DNA of 64,000 bases from CAZGMC01 sp964526565. Lineage in GTDB: Bacteria; Pseudomonadota; Alphaproteobacteria; DSM-16000; Inquilinaceae. Both the position numbers and the translations under genes were made by a program. Under the pieces are notes generated by a model. The model had not been told where the DNA came from. It was given only the letters and a program-made list of their open reading frames with translations, and did not search any database. This document shows positions 17,714 to 26,455 of this stretch, one piece after another. The stretch covers positions 30,921 through 94,920 of the forward strand of contig CAZGMC010000003.1 of the NCBI GenBank assembly GCA_964526565.1, written 5' to 3'. Numbering within the stretch: position 1 is the first letter of the stretch; every line of letters begins with the position of its first letter.

Positions 17714-20466
17714 CTACTCGCCGGCCTCGCAGGTGGCGACCGCCGCCACGCGGGGTTCCGCCCGCGGCAGCAGCAGGGCGAAGAAGCTGGGCAGGGCCAT
17801 CAGGTAGCAGACCGCCGCGATCAGCAGCACCGTGGACAGCCCGAACAGGACGCCGACAATGGGCACCAGCACGGCACCGACCACCGAGAACGAGCCGTTG
17901 ATGCCCCAGGCCCACAGGAAGAAGTGCTCCTTGTTCAGGCGGGACAGCATGGCCATGCCGGTGGCAAACGGGAAGCCCATCAGGAAGGCGAGCGGGAACA
18001 GCAGGGCGAGCGAGGCGACGATGCGCAGCGAGTAGGGCCACAGGCCGATGGCGTCGAGCACGGGATCGAGGGCAAAGGCGTACACCGCGATCAGCGCGGC
18101 AATGCCCAGGAACACCTTCGGCATGAAGCTGCGGCAGCTGTCCAGGAACCGCCCGCTCAGATAGCTGCCGATGCCGGAGAAGACGAGCATGCCCGTGATC
18201 AGCACCGACGCCGACACGGTCGGGTTGCTGAGCGCCAGCATGAACTTGCTGATCAGGCCGATCTCGACGACGATATAGCCCAGGCCGAGCCCCATGAAGT
18301 ACAGCACGATGCCCGGCTTGCCGGGTTGGCGCGAGAAGATCGTCCGCCACCCGAACGCCACCGGGATCAGCAGCAGGATGACGCCGAAGATGCAGGCCAG
18401 ACCCAGCGTCGCCCACAACAGCAGATAGCCCCACTGGTCCGACACGGCGTCGAGCATGGCGGCGAAGGCGAGCAGATCGGCGGGCTTGATGTAGCCGGCG
18501 AAATAGGGCCGGTCGTTGGTCAGCGGCGCCGTATCGAACACGTACTGCTCGGCCACGTACGCGAAATCACCGCGGACCAGGTGCGAGAAGACCAGCCGGT
18601 AGAGATTGGTCGCCGACATGTCCACCTGCGACTCCGCGACCCGGTGCGGGGCGAAGAACAGGTCGCGGAACGCGGCGAAGACCTCGGCGCCGTCGTCGCC
18701 CGCGTAGACCATGGCGGGCCGGTAGATCACGTCGAAGGCCATGGCCCGTGAATGGCGATCGAGTTGCGCCACCTCCTCCCCGGTGAAGCCGTTGCGGCTG
18801 TACAGCACGGTGACCGTCGAGAGGTAGGTGTGGTTGACATAGAACCGGTCCATCACGTCGCCCGGCGTCAGTTCCTCGGCCGCGGCAATCATGGTGGCGA
18901 ACAGGCGCAGCACCGCCTTGGGCGGGTTTTCCCGGTTCCAGATCGTTACCGCCAGAAGGCCGTCGGGCGCCAGCGCCCGCATGTAGTCGGCCATCGCCTC
19001 GCGGGTGTAGTTGTACTGCTCGAAGATGGAGATGCCGCCGGGGCTGGACAGGCCGACCGAGTCCGGCAGGCTGAAGTCGATGATGTCGTAGCCTTCGATC
19101 CCGTCGCCGGCGACCATGGCATTGGCATAGAGCCGGCCGTCATAGGGGATGACCGTCACCCGCTCGTCGTTCAGGAAGTCGCCGGTCCACGCGACCAGCG
19201 CCGGATCCCGGGTCAGTGCGTCGAGCACCATCGGGTTGCTCTCGGCCACGGTGACCGAGCGGGCGCCGCTGGCCAGCGCCACCTCAGTGGAGATGCCGCC
19301 GCCGAGCTGCACGACGAACACGTCCGGATCGTCGCGCAGCACGAACGGCTGGTACATTGGCAGGTAGCGGAAATAGGCGGTCTGGCTTGCCGGCAGGGTG
19401 CGCATGAGGCCGACCGGGCCGCTGCCGTCGAAGTACATGCCGAGGAACGCCTCGGTCGGCATCTCGGTCAGGTTCAGTGCCGCCATGTCGCTCAAGCCCG
19501 GCGCGAAATGGAAGTACGAGCTCTGATAGACCTCGACCAGGCCGAGCGGGCTGGCGTCGGTGTAGAGGCGCTCGGCGTCGGGGAAGGCGCGGGCGTAGCT
19601 GACGCCCTTGTACGGCGACACCGCGATCTGGGTGAAGGCGAGGCTGGCGGCAAGCGATGCCGCGCCGGCCCCGGCCAGCAGCGCGCCAGCCCGCACCCGG
19701 CGCTCCGACCCGAACCACAGCATGGCGCCGGCGAACCACAGGGCGAGCGGCACCAGCATCAGCCGGTCGGGCAGGATGACGTACATGGACAGGATCATGA
19801 CCAGCCCGCCCAGGCCGGACCCGCTCATGTTGGCGAAGTAGACCTTGCCGAAGGCGCGCTGGCCCTGCAGGAAGACCAGGCCGATGAACAGGGCGCCCGG
19901 CAGGAACGGCAGGAAGTACAACAGGAACAGGCTGAACAGCCGGTATTTCTGCTCGGGATCGGAGGTCAGGAACAGAGGGTTGAACTGCAGCACCTGGGCC
20001 AGCGTATTGGCCGCCACCATCAGCGGTCCGAACGAGACCAGCGCCACGGTAACCCAGAACGACCAGTAGCGCTGGAAGTGCGCCTTGCCGATCGTCATCA
20101 CGGCGCTGACCACGCCAAAGCCGAACATGGCGATGCTGACCACCAGCGAGCCGAAATGGGCCCAGCTGGCGATCGAGAAGACGCGCATGGTGGCGATCTG
20201 GAACGCGATGATCGCGCCCGAGACCAGGGCCACGGTCAGATAGAACGGCCATGGGGTGCCGGGGCGCCCGGCCCCGGCTCCGGTCCCGGCNNNNNNNNNN
20301 NNNNNNNNNNNNNNNNNNNNNNNNNNNNNNNNNNNNNNNNNNNNNNNNNNNNNNNNNNNNNNNNNNNNNNNNNNNNNNNNNNNNNNNNNNTCAGATAGAA
20401 CGGCCATGGGGTGCCGGGGCGCCCGGCCCCGGCTCCGGTCCCGGCCCCGGTCATTGTGTCGGTCAC
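17714..20466 (-). CDS. Polytopic membrane protein with spermidine-synthase-like domain (assembly gap inside)
   Basis: An integral membrane protein with three parts: about six N-terminal helices, a central Rossmann methyltransferase/aminopropyltransferase-like domain, and about seven C-terminal helices. The central domain has VVQLGGGISTEVALASGAR, followed by the acidic VTVAESNPMVLDAL and a YDIIDFSLPDS active-site-like segment. Such membrane-bound spermine/spermidine-synthase-like proteins are widespread but poorly understood. The start is GTG 20466 behind AGGAG. A 100-N gap (20291-20390) lies near codon 25. Removing the Ns plus one of the two flanking 55-bp copies (155 bases) leaves an open 865-codon frame. 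It starts 15 bp after pcm, so it is probably in the same operon. Confidence 0.8.
20236..20445. other. Assembly gap with identical 55-bp flanks (gap 1)
   Basis: A run of 100 N (20291-20390) is bordered by two identical 55-bp copies, 20236-20290 and 20391-20445. Collapsing them restores the open frame encoding a Gly-rich GTGAGAGRPGTPWPFYL start. This looks like two contigs overlapping by one k-mer (k=55) and scaffolded without merging, rather than real missing sequence. Confidence 0.85.
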
Positions 20467-20481
20467 CAAACAGGCTCCTGC

Positions 20482-21399
20482 CTACTGGCTCCAGGTGCCG
20501 CCGCCGGCCCGCGTGAACGGCACGAAGCTGACCGTGCGCCGGCCTTCGTAGACGTCCTCGCGGCTGATGGCGATGTTGCCGTCCGCGTCCTGCTGCTTGG
20601 TCACGCGCAGCAGCGTCTGCGCACCGAGCGGGCCGACCGGGATGACCATGGTGCCGCCGACGGCGAGCTGCTGCAGCAGCGGCGGCGGGATGTGGTCGAT
20701 GGCCGCGGTCACGATGATGGCGTCGTACGGCGCATGCTCGGCCCAGCCGTGGTAGCCGTCGGCGGCCATGGTGCGGATGTTGCCGTACTCCGGGAACCGC
20801 CCGCTGGCCAGCTCGTCATAGGTGCCGCGCGTGCGCTCGGCCAGCGGCTCGATGATCTCGATCGAATAGACCTCGTCGGTCAGGTACGACAGGATCGCCG
20901 CCTGGTAGCCGGAACCGGTGCCGATCTCCAGGACCCGATCGCCGGGCGCGAGATCAAGCGCCGAGGTCATGCGGCCGACGATATGCGGGCCGGAGATGGT
21001 CACGCCGTAGCCGATGTCCAGATAGGCGTGATCGTAGGCGCGGCTGCGGTTGCGGTCGAGAGCGAAGATCTCGCGCGGCGTCAGGAGGAACGCGGCGATC
21101 TCCTTGTCGCGCCACAGGTCGCCGTTGGCAACCAGCCGCTGCATGCGGTCGAACCGCCAGCCCAGCATCTGCGGGTCGTCGCCGCGCGCCGCCGCCATGT
21201 GGTCGATGAAGGCCTGCCGCGAATCGAGCGGCGGCTGCTCGATCTGCGAGATGTCATAGCGGCCGTCGGCCGCCCCCTGTGCGGCCGCCGCTCCGGCCGC
21301 CGCCAGCCATGCCGCGGCGGCCAGCGCCGCCAGCAACCATGCCATCGCGCCGCTGCGGTCAGGCACGGCGGTCGTCCGATCGATATGGGCTGAAGCCAT
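20482..21399 (-). CDS. pcm: Exported protein-L-isoaspartate O-methyltransferase
   Basis: A 305-residue protein with a predicted signal peptide: a 19-residue N-region, then AMAWLLAALAAAAWLAAAGAAAAQ. The SAM-dependent PCMT domain follows, with the family signature GDRVLEIGTGSGYQAAILSY, VYSIEIIEPLAERTR and YDAIIVTAAIDHIPPPLLQQ, and VGGTMVIPVG. It would methylate isoaspartyl residues, here probably in envelope proteins. Most bacterial Pcm enzymes are cytoplasmic, so the leader is notable; secreted variants are known in proteobacteria. ATG 21399 is preceded by GACGAGGGACGC. It is first gene of the minus-strand run leading to the membrane protein, hydrolase and phasin. Confidence 0.88.
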   Translation of the reverse strand: MASAHIDRTTAVPDRSGAMAWLLAALAAAAWLAAAGAAAAQGAADGRYDISQIEQPPLDSRQAFIDHMAAARGDDPQMLGWRFDRMQRLVANGDLWRDKEIAAFLLTPREIFALDRNRSRAYDHAYLDIGYGVTISGPHIVGRMTSALDLAPGDRVLEIGTGSGYQAAILSYLTDEVYSIEIIEPLAERTRGTYDELASGRFPEYGNIRTMAADGYHGWAEHAPYDAIIVTAAIDHIPPPLLQQLAVGGTMVIPVGPLGAQTLLRVTKQQDADGNIAISREDVYEGRRTVSFVPFTRAGGGTWSQ

Positions 21400-21672
21400 G
21401 CGTCCCTCGTCCCGTTGGGCCTGCTGTCGCTCGGCCGCGCGGATCATGGATGACCCGGCCGGTGCTGTCCACCGGATCCACAACCGCCGATGCCGCGCAC
21501 GATAAGCGCATCGCGACAACGGCTTCAAGCGCCACTTCCGGCTTTCCACCAACCCCGTCATGCTACCATCATTCCCGCTCCTGACGGAACAGAAAAAGAA
21601 CACCGACGCGCCGATCGCGCCGATCGCGCCGATGGGGCAGCCGTGCGCACGCGTGCGGTTGTATTGCTGCCC

Positions 21673-21687
21673 TTAAATCTTGCTTAA
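21673..21687 (+). promoter_or_regulatory. Consensus CtrA box upstream of the fliO-fliP operon
   Basis: TTAA-ATCTTGC-TTAA is an exact match to the full CtrA recognition sequence TTAA-N7-TTAA. It lies between divergent pcm and the flagellar export operon, in the only AT-rich patch of the region. Confidence 0.7.
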
Positions 21688-21703
21688 CGCCCCTCGCCCC
21701 AGA

Positions 21704-21767
21704 CTGGCACTGGTCCCGCTGGCACCGGTCCCGCTGGCACCGGTCCCGCTGGCACCGGTCCCGCTGG
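21704..21767. repeat. 15-bp minisatellite, at least four copies
   Basis: The unit CTGGCACCGGTCCCG is repeated four times (the first copy has one mismatch), ending in GACGGGACGAGG. The array runs into the second assembly gap and part of it recurs after the gap, so the real copy number is uncertain. Confidence 0.9.
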
Positions 21768-21949
21768 CCGACGGGACGAGGGGTGGCACCTCGGNNNNNN
21801 NNNNNNNNNNNNNNNNNNNNNNNNNNNNNNNNNNNNNNNNNNNNNNNNNNNNNNNNNNNNNNNNNNNNNNNNNNNNNNNNNNNNNNNNNNNNNNCCGGTC
21901 CCGCTGGCACCGGTCCCGCTGGCCGACGGGACGAGGGGTGGCACCTCGG
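21740..21949. other. Assembly gap with identical 55-bp flanks (gap 2)
   Basis: A run of 100 N (21795-21894) is bordered by identical 55-bp copies at 21740-21794 and 21895-21949. The pattern and length equal those of gap 1, which points to a k=55 contig overlap caused by the 15-bp repeat array. Confidence 0.85.
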
Positions 21950-21950
21950 C

Positions 21951-22283
21951 ATGACCATGCCTGATGACGACGACGATCTGTCCGGCCCGCGCTCGCGTCG
22001 CGGCGCCATCGCCGTTGCCGTGCGCTATGACACGGCCGCCGCCGGCCCGCCGCGGGTCACGGCCAGCGGCCGCGGCGCGGTGGCCGAGCGGATTCTGGAG
22101 TTGGCCTTCAGCCAGGGCGTGCGCGTCCGCGCGGATGCCGATCTGGCCCAGTTGCTGAGCGTCATCGAGGTCGGCGACGAGATCCCGCTCGAGGCGTTCC
22201 GCGCCGTGGCCGAGGTGCTGGCCTACGTCTACCGCGCCAACGGGCGCTTTCCGGCCGGCGGCCGGGGGGAGGCAGAGACATGA
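21951..22283 (+). CDS. FlhB C-terminal domain-like protein (FlhX/YlqH type)
   Basis: A 110-residue cytoplasmic protein matching only the cytoplasmic part of FlhB. Its core AIAVAVRYDTAAAGPPRVTA, then GAVAERILELAFSQGVRVRA and EIPLEAFRAVAEVLAYVYRA, is typical of stand-alone FlhB-C paralogues. The NPTH self-cleavage motif of full FlhB is absent. In other bacteria such proteins can partly replace or modulate FlhB_C. It is first gene in the fliO-fliP run and overlaps the next gene by 4 bp (ATGA). ATG 21957 is an alternative start. Confidence 0.85.
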   Translation: MTMPDDDDDLSGPRSRRGAIAVAVRYDTAAAGPPRVTASGRGAVAERILELAFSQGVRVRADADLAQLLSVIEVGDEIPLEAFRAVAEVLAYVYRANGRFPAGGRGEAET

Positions 22284-22588
22284 CCGAGGCCGAGACGGTC
22301 TGCAGGGACCTGCAGGAGACGGCCCGCGCCGTCGCGCTGGTGCGCGATTCGGTGCGCAGCGGCGCCGTCATCGACCTGGCCGGGCTCGACCGGCGGGTGG
22401 CCCGCCTGTGCACCGACGTCCGCGCCCTGCCGGCGGCGGACAGCCGGGCACTGGCGCCGGCCCTGGTCGACCTGGCCGGGCACATCGACCGGCTGGCCGC
22501 CGACATGGCCGCCCAGCCGGACCGCCCTGCGGACCCCGCCACGGCGGCGCAGGCCGCGACCGCCGCCTATGCCAGACCCCGGCGCTGA
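22280..22588 (+). CDS. Small helical protein between flagellar genes
   Basis: A 102-residue Ala/Asp/Arg-rich, predicted all-helical soluble protein (MTEAETVCRDLQETARAVAL). It is translationally coupled to the preceding FlhB-C-like gene (ATGA overlap) and followed by fliO. It is not recognised as a named family. Its size, helical character and place would fit an export chaperone of the FlgN/FliT kind, but this is inference only. Confidence 0.65.
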   Translation: MTEAETVCRDLQETARAVALVRDSVRSGAVIDLAGLDRRVARLCTDVRALPAADSRALAPALVDLAGHIDRLAADMAAQPDRPADPATAAQAATAAYARPRR

Positions 22589-22604
22589 GCGCGCGTGCCG
22601 GGCC

Positions 22605-22913
22605 ATGCTGTCCGACTCCTACCTGCGGTTCCTGTTTGCGCTGGTCTTCGTGCTGGCGCTGATCGCGCTGGCGACGTGGCTGGTGCGGCGCTTCGGGGTC
22701 GGCGGCATGGTCACGCCGCGCGGCCGGCGCCGGCTCGGCGTGGTCGAGGTGCTGCCGCTGGACGCCCGCCGGCGGCTGGTGCTGGTGCGCTGCGACGACA
22801 GGGAGCACCTGGTGCTGCTCGGCGCCACTTCTGAGACCGTGGTCCAGGCCGGCATCCGACGGCCGGCGGAGAACGGCCAGGCGCGTCCGCCGGATGACGA
22901 GGACGACGCATGA
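22605..22913 (+). CDS. fliO: Flagellar biosynthesis protein FliO
   Basis: A 102-residue protein with one membrane helix near the N-terminus (FLFALVFVLALIALATWLVR). A short beta-rich cytoplasmic domain follows (RRRLGVVEVLPLDARRRLVL and REHLVLLGATSETVV), the FliO pattern. FliO assists assembly of the FliP ring. ATG 22605 is chosen; ATG 22569 would add 12 residues and overlap the previous gene by 20 bp. It overlaps fliP by 4 bp (ATGA). Confidence 0.85.
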   Translation: MLSDSYLRFLFALVFVLALIALATWLVRRFGVGGMVTPRGRRRLGVVEVLPLDARRRLVLVRCDDREHLVLLGATSETVVQAGIRRPAENGQARPPDDEDDA

Positions 22914-23710
22914 CGCGGCAGCCCTGGCGGCTCTGGCAGCCCTGGCGGCTCTGGCAGCCCTGGCGGCTCTGGCGGCCCTGCGCGGCACTCGCGGCGGCCG
23001 GCGGCGCGGCCGTGCTCGCGGCCCTGGCCACGGGGCCGGCGGCGGCGCAGTCGCTGAGCCTGGACCTGGGCGAGGGCTCGACGACCGACGTCATCGTCCA
23101 GCTCGTCGCCCTGATCACGGTGCTGTCGCTGGCGCCGTCGATCCTGGTGATGGTCACGTCGTTCACGCGGATCGTCGTGGTGCTGTCGTTGCTGCGCACG
23201 GCGCTGGGCGTGCAGCAGACGCCGCCCAACAATGTGCTGATCAGCCTGGCGCTGTTCCTGACGGCGTTCATCATGGCGCCGGTGGTGCAGCAGGCCTGGG
23301 ACGACGGCCTGCAGCCGCTGATTCAGGACCAGATCGACGAGGGCGAGGCGTTCACCCGCACGGTGGAGCCGTTCCGGCAGTTCATGCTGTTCCACGTGCG
23401 CGAGGAGGACCTGCAGCTGTTCCTGGACATCGGCGAGGTCGACGCCGTGGCGCCGGAGGATGTGCCGCTGCACGTGCTGATCCCGGCCTTCATGATCAGC
23501 GAGCTGCGCCGCGCCTTCGAGATCGGCTTCCTGCTGTTCCTGCCGTTCCTGATCATCGACATGGTGGTGGCCTCGATCCTGATGTCGATGGGCATGATGA
23601 TGCTGCCGCCGATCATGATCTCGCTGCCGTTCAAGATCATCTTCTTCGTGCTGGTCGACGGCTGGTACCTGGTGGCGGGATCGCTGGTGCAGAGTTATGG
23701 CGGGGTGTGA
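22910..23710 (+). CDS. fliP: Flagellar export gate protein FliP
   Basis: A 266-residue export-gate protein with an N-terminal signal-like segment and four membrane helices. The family motifs are VMVTSFTRIVVVLSLLRTAL, then QTPPNNVLISLALFLTAFIM and FEIGFLLFLPFLIIDMVVAS. The extreme N-terminus is unusual: residues 4-20 are three near-perfect copies of PWRLWQ, encoded by an 18-bp tandem repeat, ahead of the normal hydrophobic leader. FliP forms the core pore with FliQ and FliR, which are encoded 20 kb away. Confidence 0.96.
   Translation: MTRQPWRLWQPWRLWQPWRLWRPCAALAAAGGAAVLAALATGPAAAQSLSLDLGEGSTTDVIVQLVALITVLSLAPSILVMVTSFTRIVVVLSLLRTALGVQQTPPNNVLISLALFLTAFIMAPVVQQAWDDGLQPLIQDQIDEGEAFTRTVEPFRQFMLFHVREEDLQLFLDIGEVDAVAPEDVPLHVLIPAFMISELRRAFEIGFLLFLPFLIIDMVVASILMSMGMMMLPPIMISLPFKIIFFVLVDGWYLVAGSLVQSYGGV
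22921..22974. repeat. 18-bp in-frame tandem repeat in the fliP leader
   Basis: The unit GCCCTGGCGGCTCTGGCA is present three times (last copy ends GCG) directly after the fliP start codon. It codes for repeated PWRLWQ hexapeptides in the signal region. Confidence 0.92.
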
Positions 23711-23716
23711 CCCGGC

Positions 23717-24406
23717 CTAAAGCTCCCGTTCCCGTACGAACACCCCGTCCATGCCGATCAGCCGCGCCGTGCGGCGGTTGAAGTAGCCGGGGATGAACAG
23801 GGCCGGGTGAAAGCCCAGGTCGTCGAGGCGGGTGACCGTGTCGAGCCAGGGTTGCTCGCCCTGGTAGACCGGGACGATCGACAGCTCGATCTGGATCGCC
23901 TGGATCGCCTGTGTCCGGCGCAGGGCGCCGCGGGCGCCGTCGAGCACACGGTGCTCGGTACCCTGGGTATCGATCTTGAGCAGGACGCGCTCGCCGGGCC
24001 CGACGTGCCTGTCGAACACCGCGTCGAGGCGGGCCTGGGAGGCGACCTCGCTGCCGACATAGGCCGAGCTGTCGAGCAGGCGGCCCATCTCCTGCGTGAA
24101 GTCCAGGGCCGAGCTCATGTCGAGCTCGCCCGAGACGTGGATGGTCACCGGCCGGTCGTTGTCGCCCAGGGCCAGCCGCGGCGCCACCTCCCACAGCCGG
24201 TCGCCGGCCGCCGCCGCCTCGAGCGCCAGGTGCGCCTTCGACACCGGCTCGAACGAGACGATGCGCCCGCCATAGCCGCCGCGGCGCAGGCGCTGCGCGT
24301 ACTGGCCGACATTGGCGCCGACGTCGAGCACCACGTCGATGCCATGGTGTTCCAGCACCCGCACCAGCCGGCGGGTGTTTTCGGAGACCGGCTCGGCGTC
24401 GGTCAT
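23717..24406 (-). CDS. FkbM-family methyltransferase
   Basis: A 229-residue SAM-dependent O-methyltransferase of the FkbM family. SAM-binding motif I is IDVVLDVGANVGQYAQRLRR near residue 25, followed by IVSFEPVSKAHLALE. The conserved LLKIDTQGTEHRVLDGA near residue 140 is the family's motif. Substrates in this family include sugars and lipids of surface polymers, and the target here is unknown. It converges on fliP and lies 24 bp after the aminotransferase gene on the same strand. Confidence 0.88.
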   Translation of the reverse strand: MTDAEPVSENTRRLVRVLEHHGIDVVLDVGANVGQYAQRLRRGGYGGRIVSFEPVSKAHLALEAAAAGDRLWEVAPRLALGDNDRPVTIHVSGELDMSSALDFTQEMGRLLDSSAYVGSEVASQARLDAVFDRHVGPGERVLLKIDTQGTEHRVLDGARGALRRTQAIQAIQIELSIVPVYQGEQPWLDTVTRLDDLGFHPALFIPGYFNRRTARLIGMDGVFVREREL

Positions 24407-24430
24407 GTCAGCCTCCCGCGCCTGCCGCCC

Positions 24431-25279
24431 TCAGTCATGGCGGGAATGGGCGAAGTCCCAGTAGAGCCGGCGGGCCCGGGCATAGACCGGGCCGGGCTGG
24501 AGGTCGCGGTCCTCGATGCGGGCGAAGGGCAGCACCTTGCCGTAGTTGCCGGTGGAGAACACCTCGTCGGCGGTCATCAGGTCCTGCGGCGTGATCGCGC
24601 GCTCCTCCACCTCGACGCCGTCGGCACGCAGCAGGGCGATGACCCGCTGGCGGGTGATGCCGTTCAGAAAGGTGCGGTTGGGCGACGGCGTGTGAACGAC
24701 ACCGTCCTTCGCCAGGAACAGGTTGGCGGTGGCGAACTCGGCGACGTGGCCCAGCACGTCCAGCATGATGGCGTTGTCGAAGCCGCGCTGTCGGCCCTCG
24801 CGCAGGGCCAGGCCGTTCTGCGGGTACAGGCACGAGGCCTTGGCGTCGGTCGGCGCGGTCTCCGGCGTCGGCCGGCGGCGGGTGGAGATGCAGGCCGAGT
24901 AGCCCTTGGCCGCCGGCATGGGCATCTCCTGGAGGGTCAGGGCGAAACGGGTGCTGTCCGGATCGGGGGCGACGAAGCCGGTCTCGGCGAAGAACATGGG
25001 CCGGATGTAGAGCTCCGCGCCAGGCGGGAAGCGGGCCACACCGTCGCGGGCGATCGCCTCGATCTCGTCGGCGGGGACGATCGGGTCCAGCCCCAGCGCA
25101 TGCGCCGATGCGACGGTGCGCTGGCAGTGCCGGTCCAGGTCGGGCATGACGCCCTCGAAGGCGCGGGCGCCGTCGAACACGACCGAGGCCATCCACATGG
25201 AATGTGTCAGCGGCCCGATCAGGCGCGGGTTGCCCTCCAGCCACTCGCCCTCGAAAAAGGTCAGCGCCCGCGCGACCAT
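24431..25279 (-). CDS. Branched-chain amino acid aminotransferase-like protein (class IV)
   Basis: A 282-residue PLP enzyme of aminotransferase class IV, closest in pattern to IlvE-type branched-chain aminotransferases. The start MVARALTFFEGEWLEGNPRL has an AGGAAGG site. The region carrying the PLP-binding Lys is DAKASCLYPQNGLALREGRQ; then FDNAIMLDVLGHVAEFATAN and the phosphate-cup region FLNGITRQRVIALLRADGVE follow. D-amino-acid transaminase or ADC-lyase activity cannot be excluded. It lies 100 bp after nifT on the same strand, so it could be read through from the nif promoter. Confidence 0.82.
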   Translation of the reverse strand: MVARALTFFEGEWLEGNPRLIGPLTHSMWMASVVFDGARAFEGVMPDLDRHCQRTVASAHALGLDPIVPADEIEAIARDGVARFPPGAELYIRPMFFAETGFVAPDPDSTRFALTLQEMPMPAAKGYSACISTRRRPTPETAPTDAKASCLYPQNGLALREGRQRGFDNAIMLDVLGHVAEFATANLFLAKDGVVHTPSPNRTFLNGITRQRVIALLRADGVEVEERAITPQDLMTADEVFSTGNYGKVLPFARIEDRDLQPGPVYARARRLYWDFAHSRHD

Positions 25280-25379
25280 GTCTGGCTTCCTTCCTGTCCT
25301 CTGTCTCCAGGCCGACAGGATAGACCGCGGCCGCAGGGGGTGCCACCCGCGGCGAAGCGAGACAAAGGGCCGGCGGACG

Positions 25380-25589
25380 CTAGTCCGCCGAAATCCGCCG
25401 TGCCTGGACGGTGATCGGCAGGCGGGTGTCGGGGGCCATTTCGGGCATGCCCAGGCGCCAGCCGTTGCCGAGTTCCACCCAGCCGCCCCACAGGGCCGGT
25501 GTTTCCATGGCGACGATCGCCGACTCCACGTCCTTTTTCGGGACGTAGACGGCGTAGTCGTCACCCGTCTTGCGCACCATCACGCGCAT
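25380..25589 (-). CDS. nifT: NifT/FixU protein
   Basis: A 69-residue protein with the full NifT/FixU pattern: MRVMVRKTGDDYAVYVPKKD, LWGGWVELGNGWRLGMPEMA and DTRLPITVQARRI. Its biochemical role is not established, but it is always found in nif clusters. It overlaps the end of nifZ by 29 bp, and is the last nif gene of this operon. Confidence 0.92.
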   Translation of the reverse strand: MRVMVRKTGDDYAVYVPKKDVESAIVAMETPALWGGWVELGNGWRLGMPEMAPDTRLPITVQARRISAD

Positions 25590-25857
25590 CGCCTTCCTCC
25601 ACCAGTTCCAGTTCGTGGCCGCGCATGCCGACGATGCGCCCCGGTGCGATGAAATCGACGGCATAGATGTAGTAGCGTTGCAGGAACGTGCCGACGTCGC
25701 GCACGTAGCCGACCTCCCCCGCCGCGATCAGGGGCTCGCCGGTGGCCGCACCGGGGAAGGTGCCGTCGTTGCGCACCGCCGCGGCCGCCCGCACCTTGTC
25801 GTTCGGGGCGAACCGCGGCGGGCCTTCGATCTCGACGATGTCGTGGTGTCCGATCAT
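25561..25857 (-). CDS. nifZ: NifZ nitrogenase maturation protein
   Basis: A 98-residue protein of the NifZ family, which takes part in P-cluster maturation of the MoFe protein. The signature FAPNDKVRAAAAVRNDGTFP, then EVGYVRDVGTFLQRYYIYAV and DFIAPGRIVGMRGHELE, is present. Its ATG overlaps the stop of the upstream LRV gene (ATGA), and its C-terminus overlaps the nifT start, so translation is tightly coupled. Confidence 0.9.
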   Translation of the reverse strand: MIGHHDIVEIEGPPRFAPNDKVRAAAAVRNDGTFPGAATGEPLIAAGEVGYVRDVGTFLQRYYIYAVDFIAPGRIVGMRGHELELVEEGDARDGAQDG

Positions 25858-26438
25858 GCCGGTCCTCCTGCCGCCAGCGCGCCGGCAATGAAGGCATCGA
25901 GCCGGCGCTGCGCCACGGCCCGCACCATCTCGGCCGGATCCTCGGCCAGCGCCGGCAGGGCTTCGGGATCGACGCGCCGGGCCACGGCGATGCGTACCCG
26001 GGCGTCGCCATCGCCGACCAGCGCCGTGAGCTGCTCGGGCTCGAGGCGCTCGGCGACGGCGCGGCGCACCAAAGGATCGTCGTCCCAGGCCATGACCGAG
26101 AGCCATTCGTCGGCGATGCGGCGGGCGACCTCGCGCCGCACCGCCGGCTCCGGGTCCTCGATCAGGGGGAGAAGCTGGAACGGACAGGCGTGCCGCGCCG
26201 CCGCCGCCCGCACCGCCGACGACGTGTGGTCAAGATAGTCGCCGGCGAGGTCGGGGTTCTGCACGAAGAAACGGTCGTTCCGCGAGGCACACGGGTCGCG
26301 CACGCAGGCTTGCGTCGGCGAGCAGCGACCCGCGTCCAGGCGGGCATCATGGGGGCAGCCGTCACAGCGCAATGCCTTACGGCGCCAGCCCGGCTCCGTG
26401 GTCGGACCCATCACGCAAAGTCCACCGGCGCCGGTCAT
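25854..26438 (-). CDS. 4Fe-4S leucine-rich-variant (LRV) repeat protein
   Basis: A 194-residue protein with an N-terminal cysteine cluster (RCDGCPHDARLDAGRC...CVRDPC) that probably binds a 4Fe-4S cluster. About five LRV-type helical repeats of roughly 24 residues follow, for example DPEPAVRREVARRIADE, DPLVRRAVAERLEPEQLTAL and DARVRIAVARRVDPEALPAL. The same architecture is known from the Azotobacter nif region (LRV protein). It lies between ferredoxin and nifZ. Its exact function in nitrogenase assembly is unknown. Confidence 0.87.
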   Translation of the reverse strand: MTGAGGLCVMGPTTEPGWRRKALRCDGCPHDARLDAGRCSPTQACVRDPCASRNDRFFVQNPDLAGDYLDHTSSAVRAAAARHACPFQLLPLIEDPEPAVRREVARRIADEWLSVMAWDDDPLVRRAVAERLEPEQLTALVGDGDARVRIAVARRVDPEALPALAEDPAEMVRAVAQRRLDAFIAGALAAGGPA

Positions 26439-26455
26439 CTGCCCCACCCGCCCGG

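Larger units (their letters stand above)
21400..21950. promoter_or_regulatory. Divergent intergenic region between pcm and the fliOP operon
   Basis: This holds no gene. From left to right: the pcm leader; a short triple repeat of GATCGCGCC near 21612-21630; an exact CtrA box (21673-21687); a 15-bp minisatellite (21704-21767); and the second assembly gap. The repeat and gap make the true distance from the CtrA box to the FlhB-C-like gene about 109 bp if the gap is collapsed. Confidence 0.7.

Noticed and set aside
20236..20445. 55-bp direct repeats as attachment sites or insertion-sequence target duplications
   Set aside because: They flank Ns, not a mobile element, both pairs have exactly the same length, and collapsing them restores an open frame. 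An assembly overlap explains them better.
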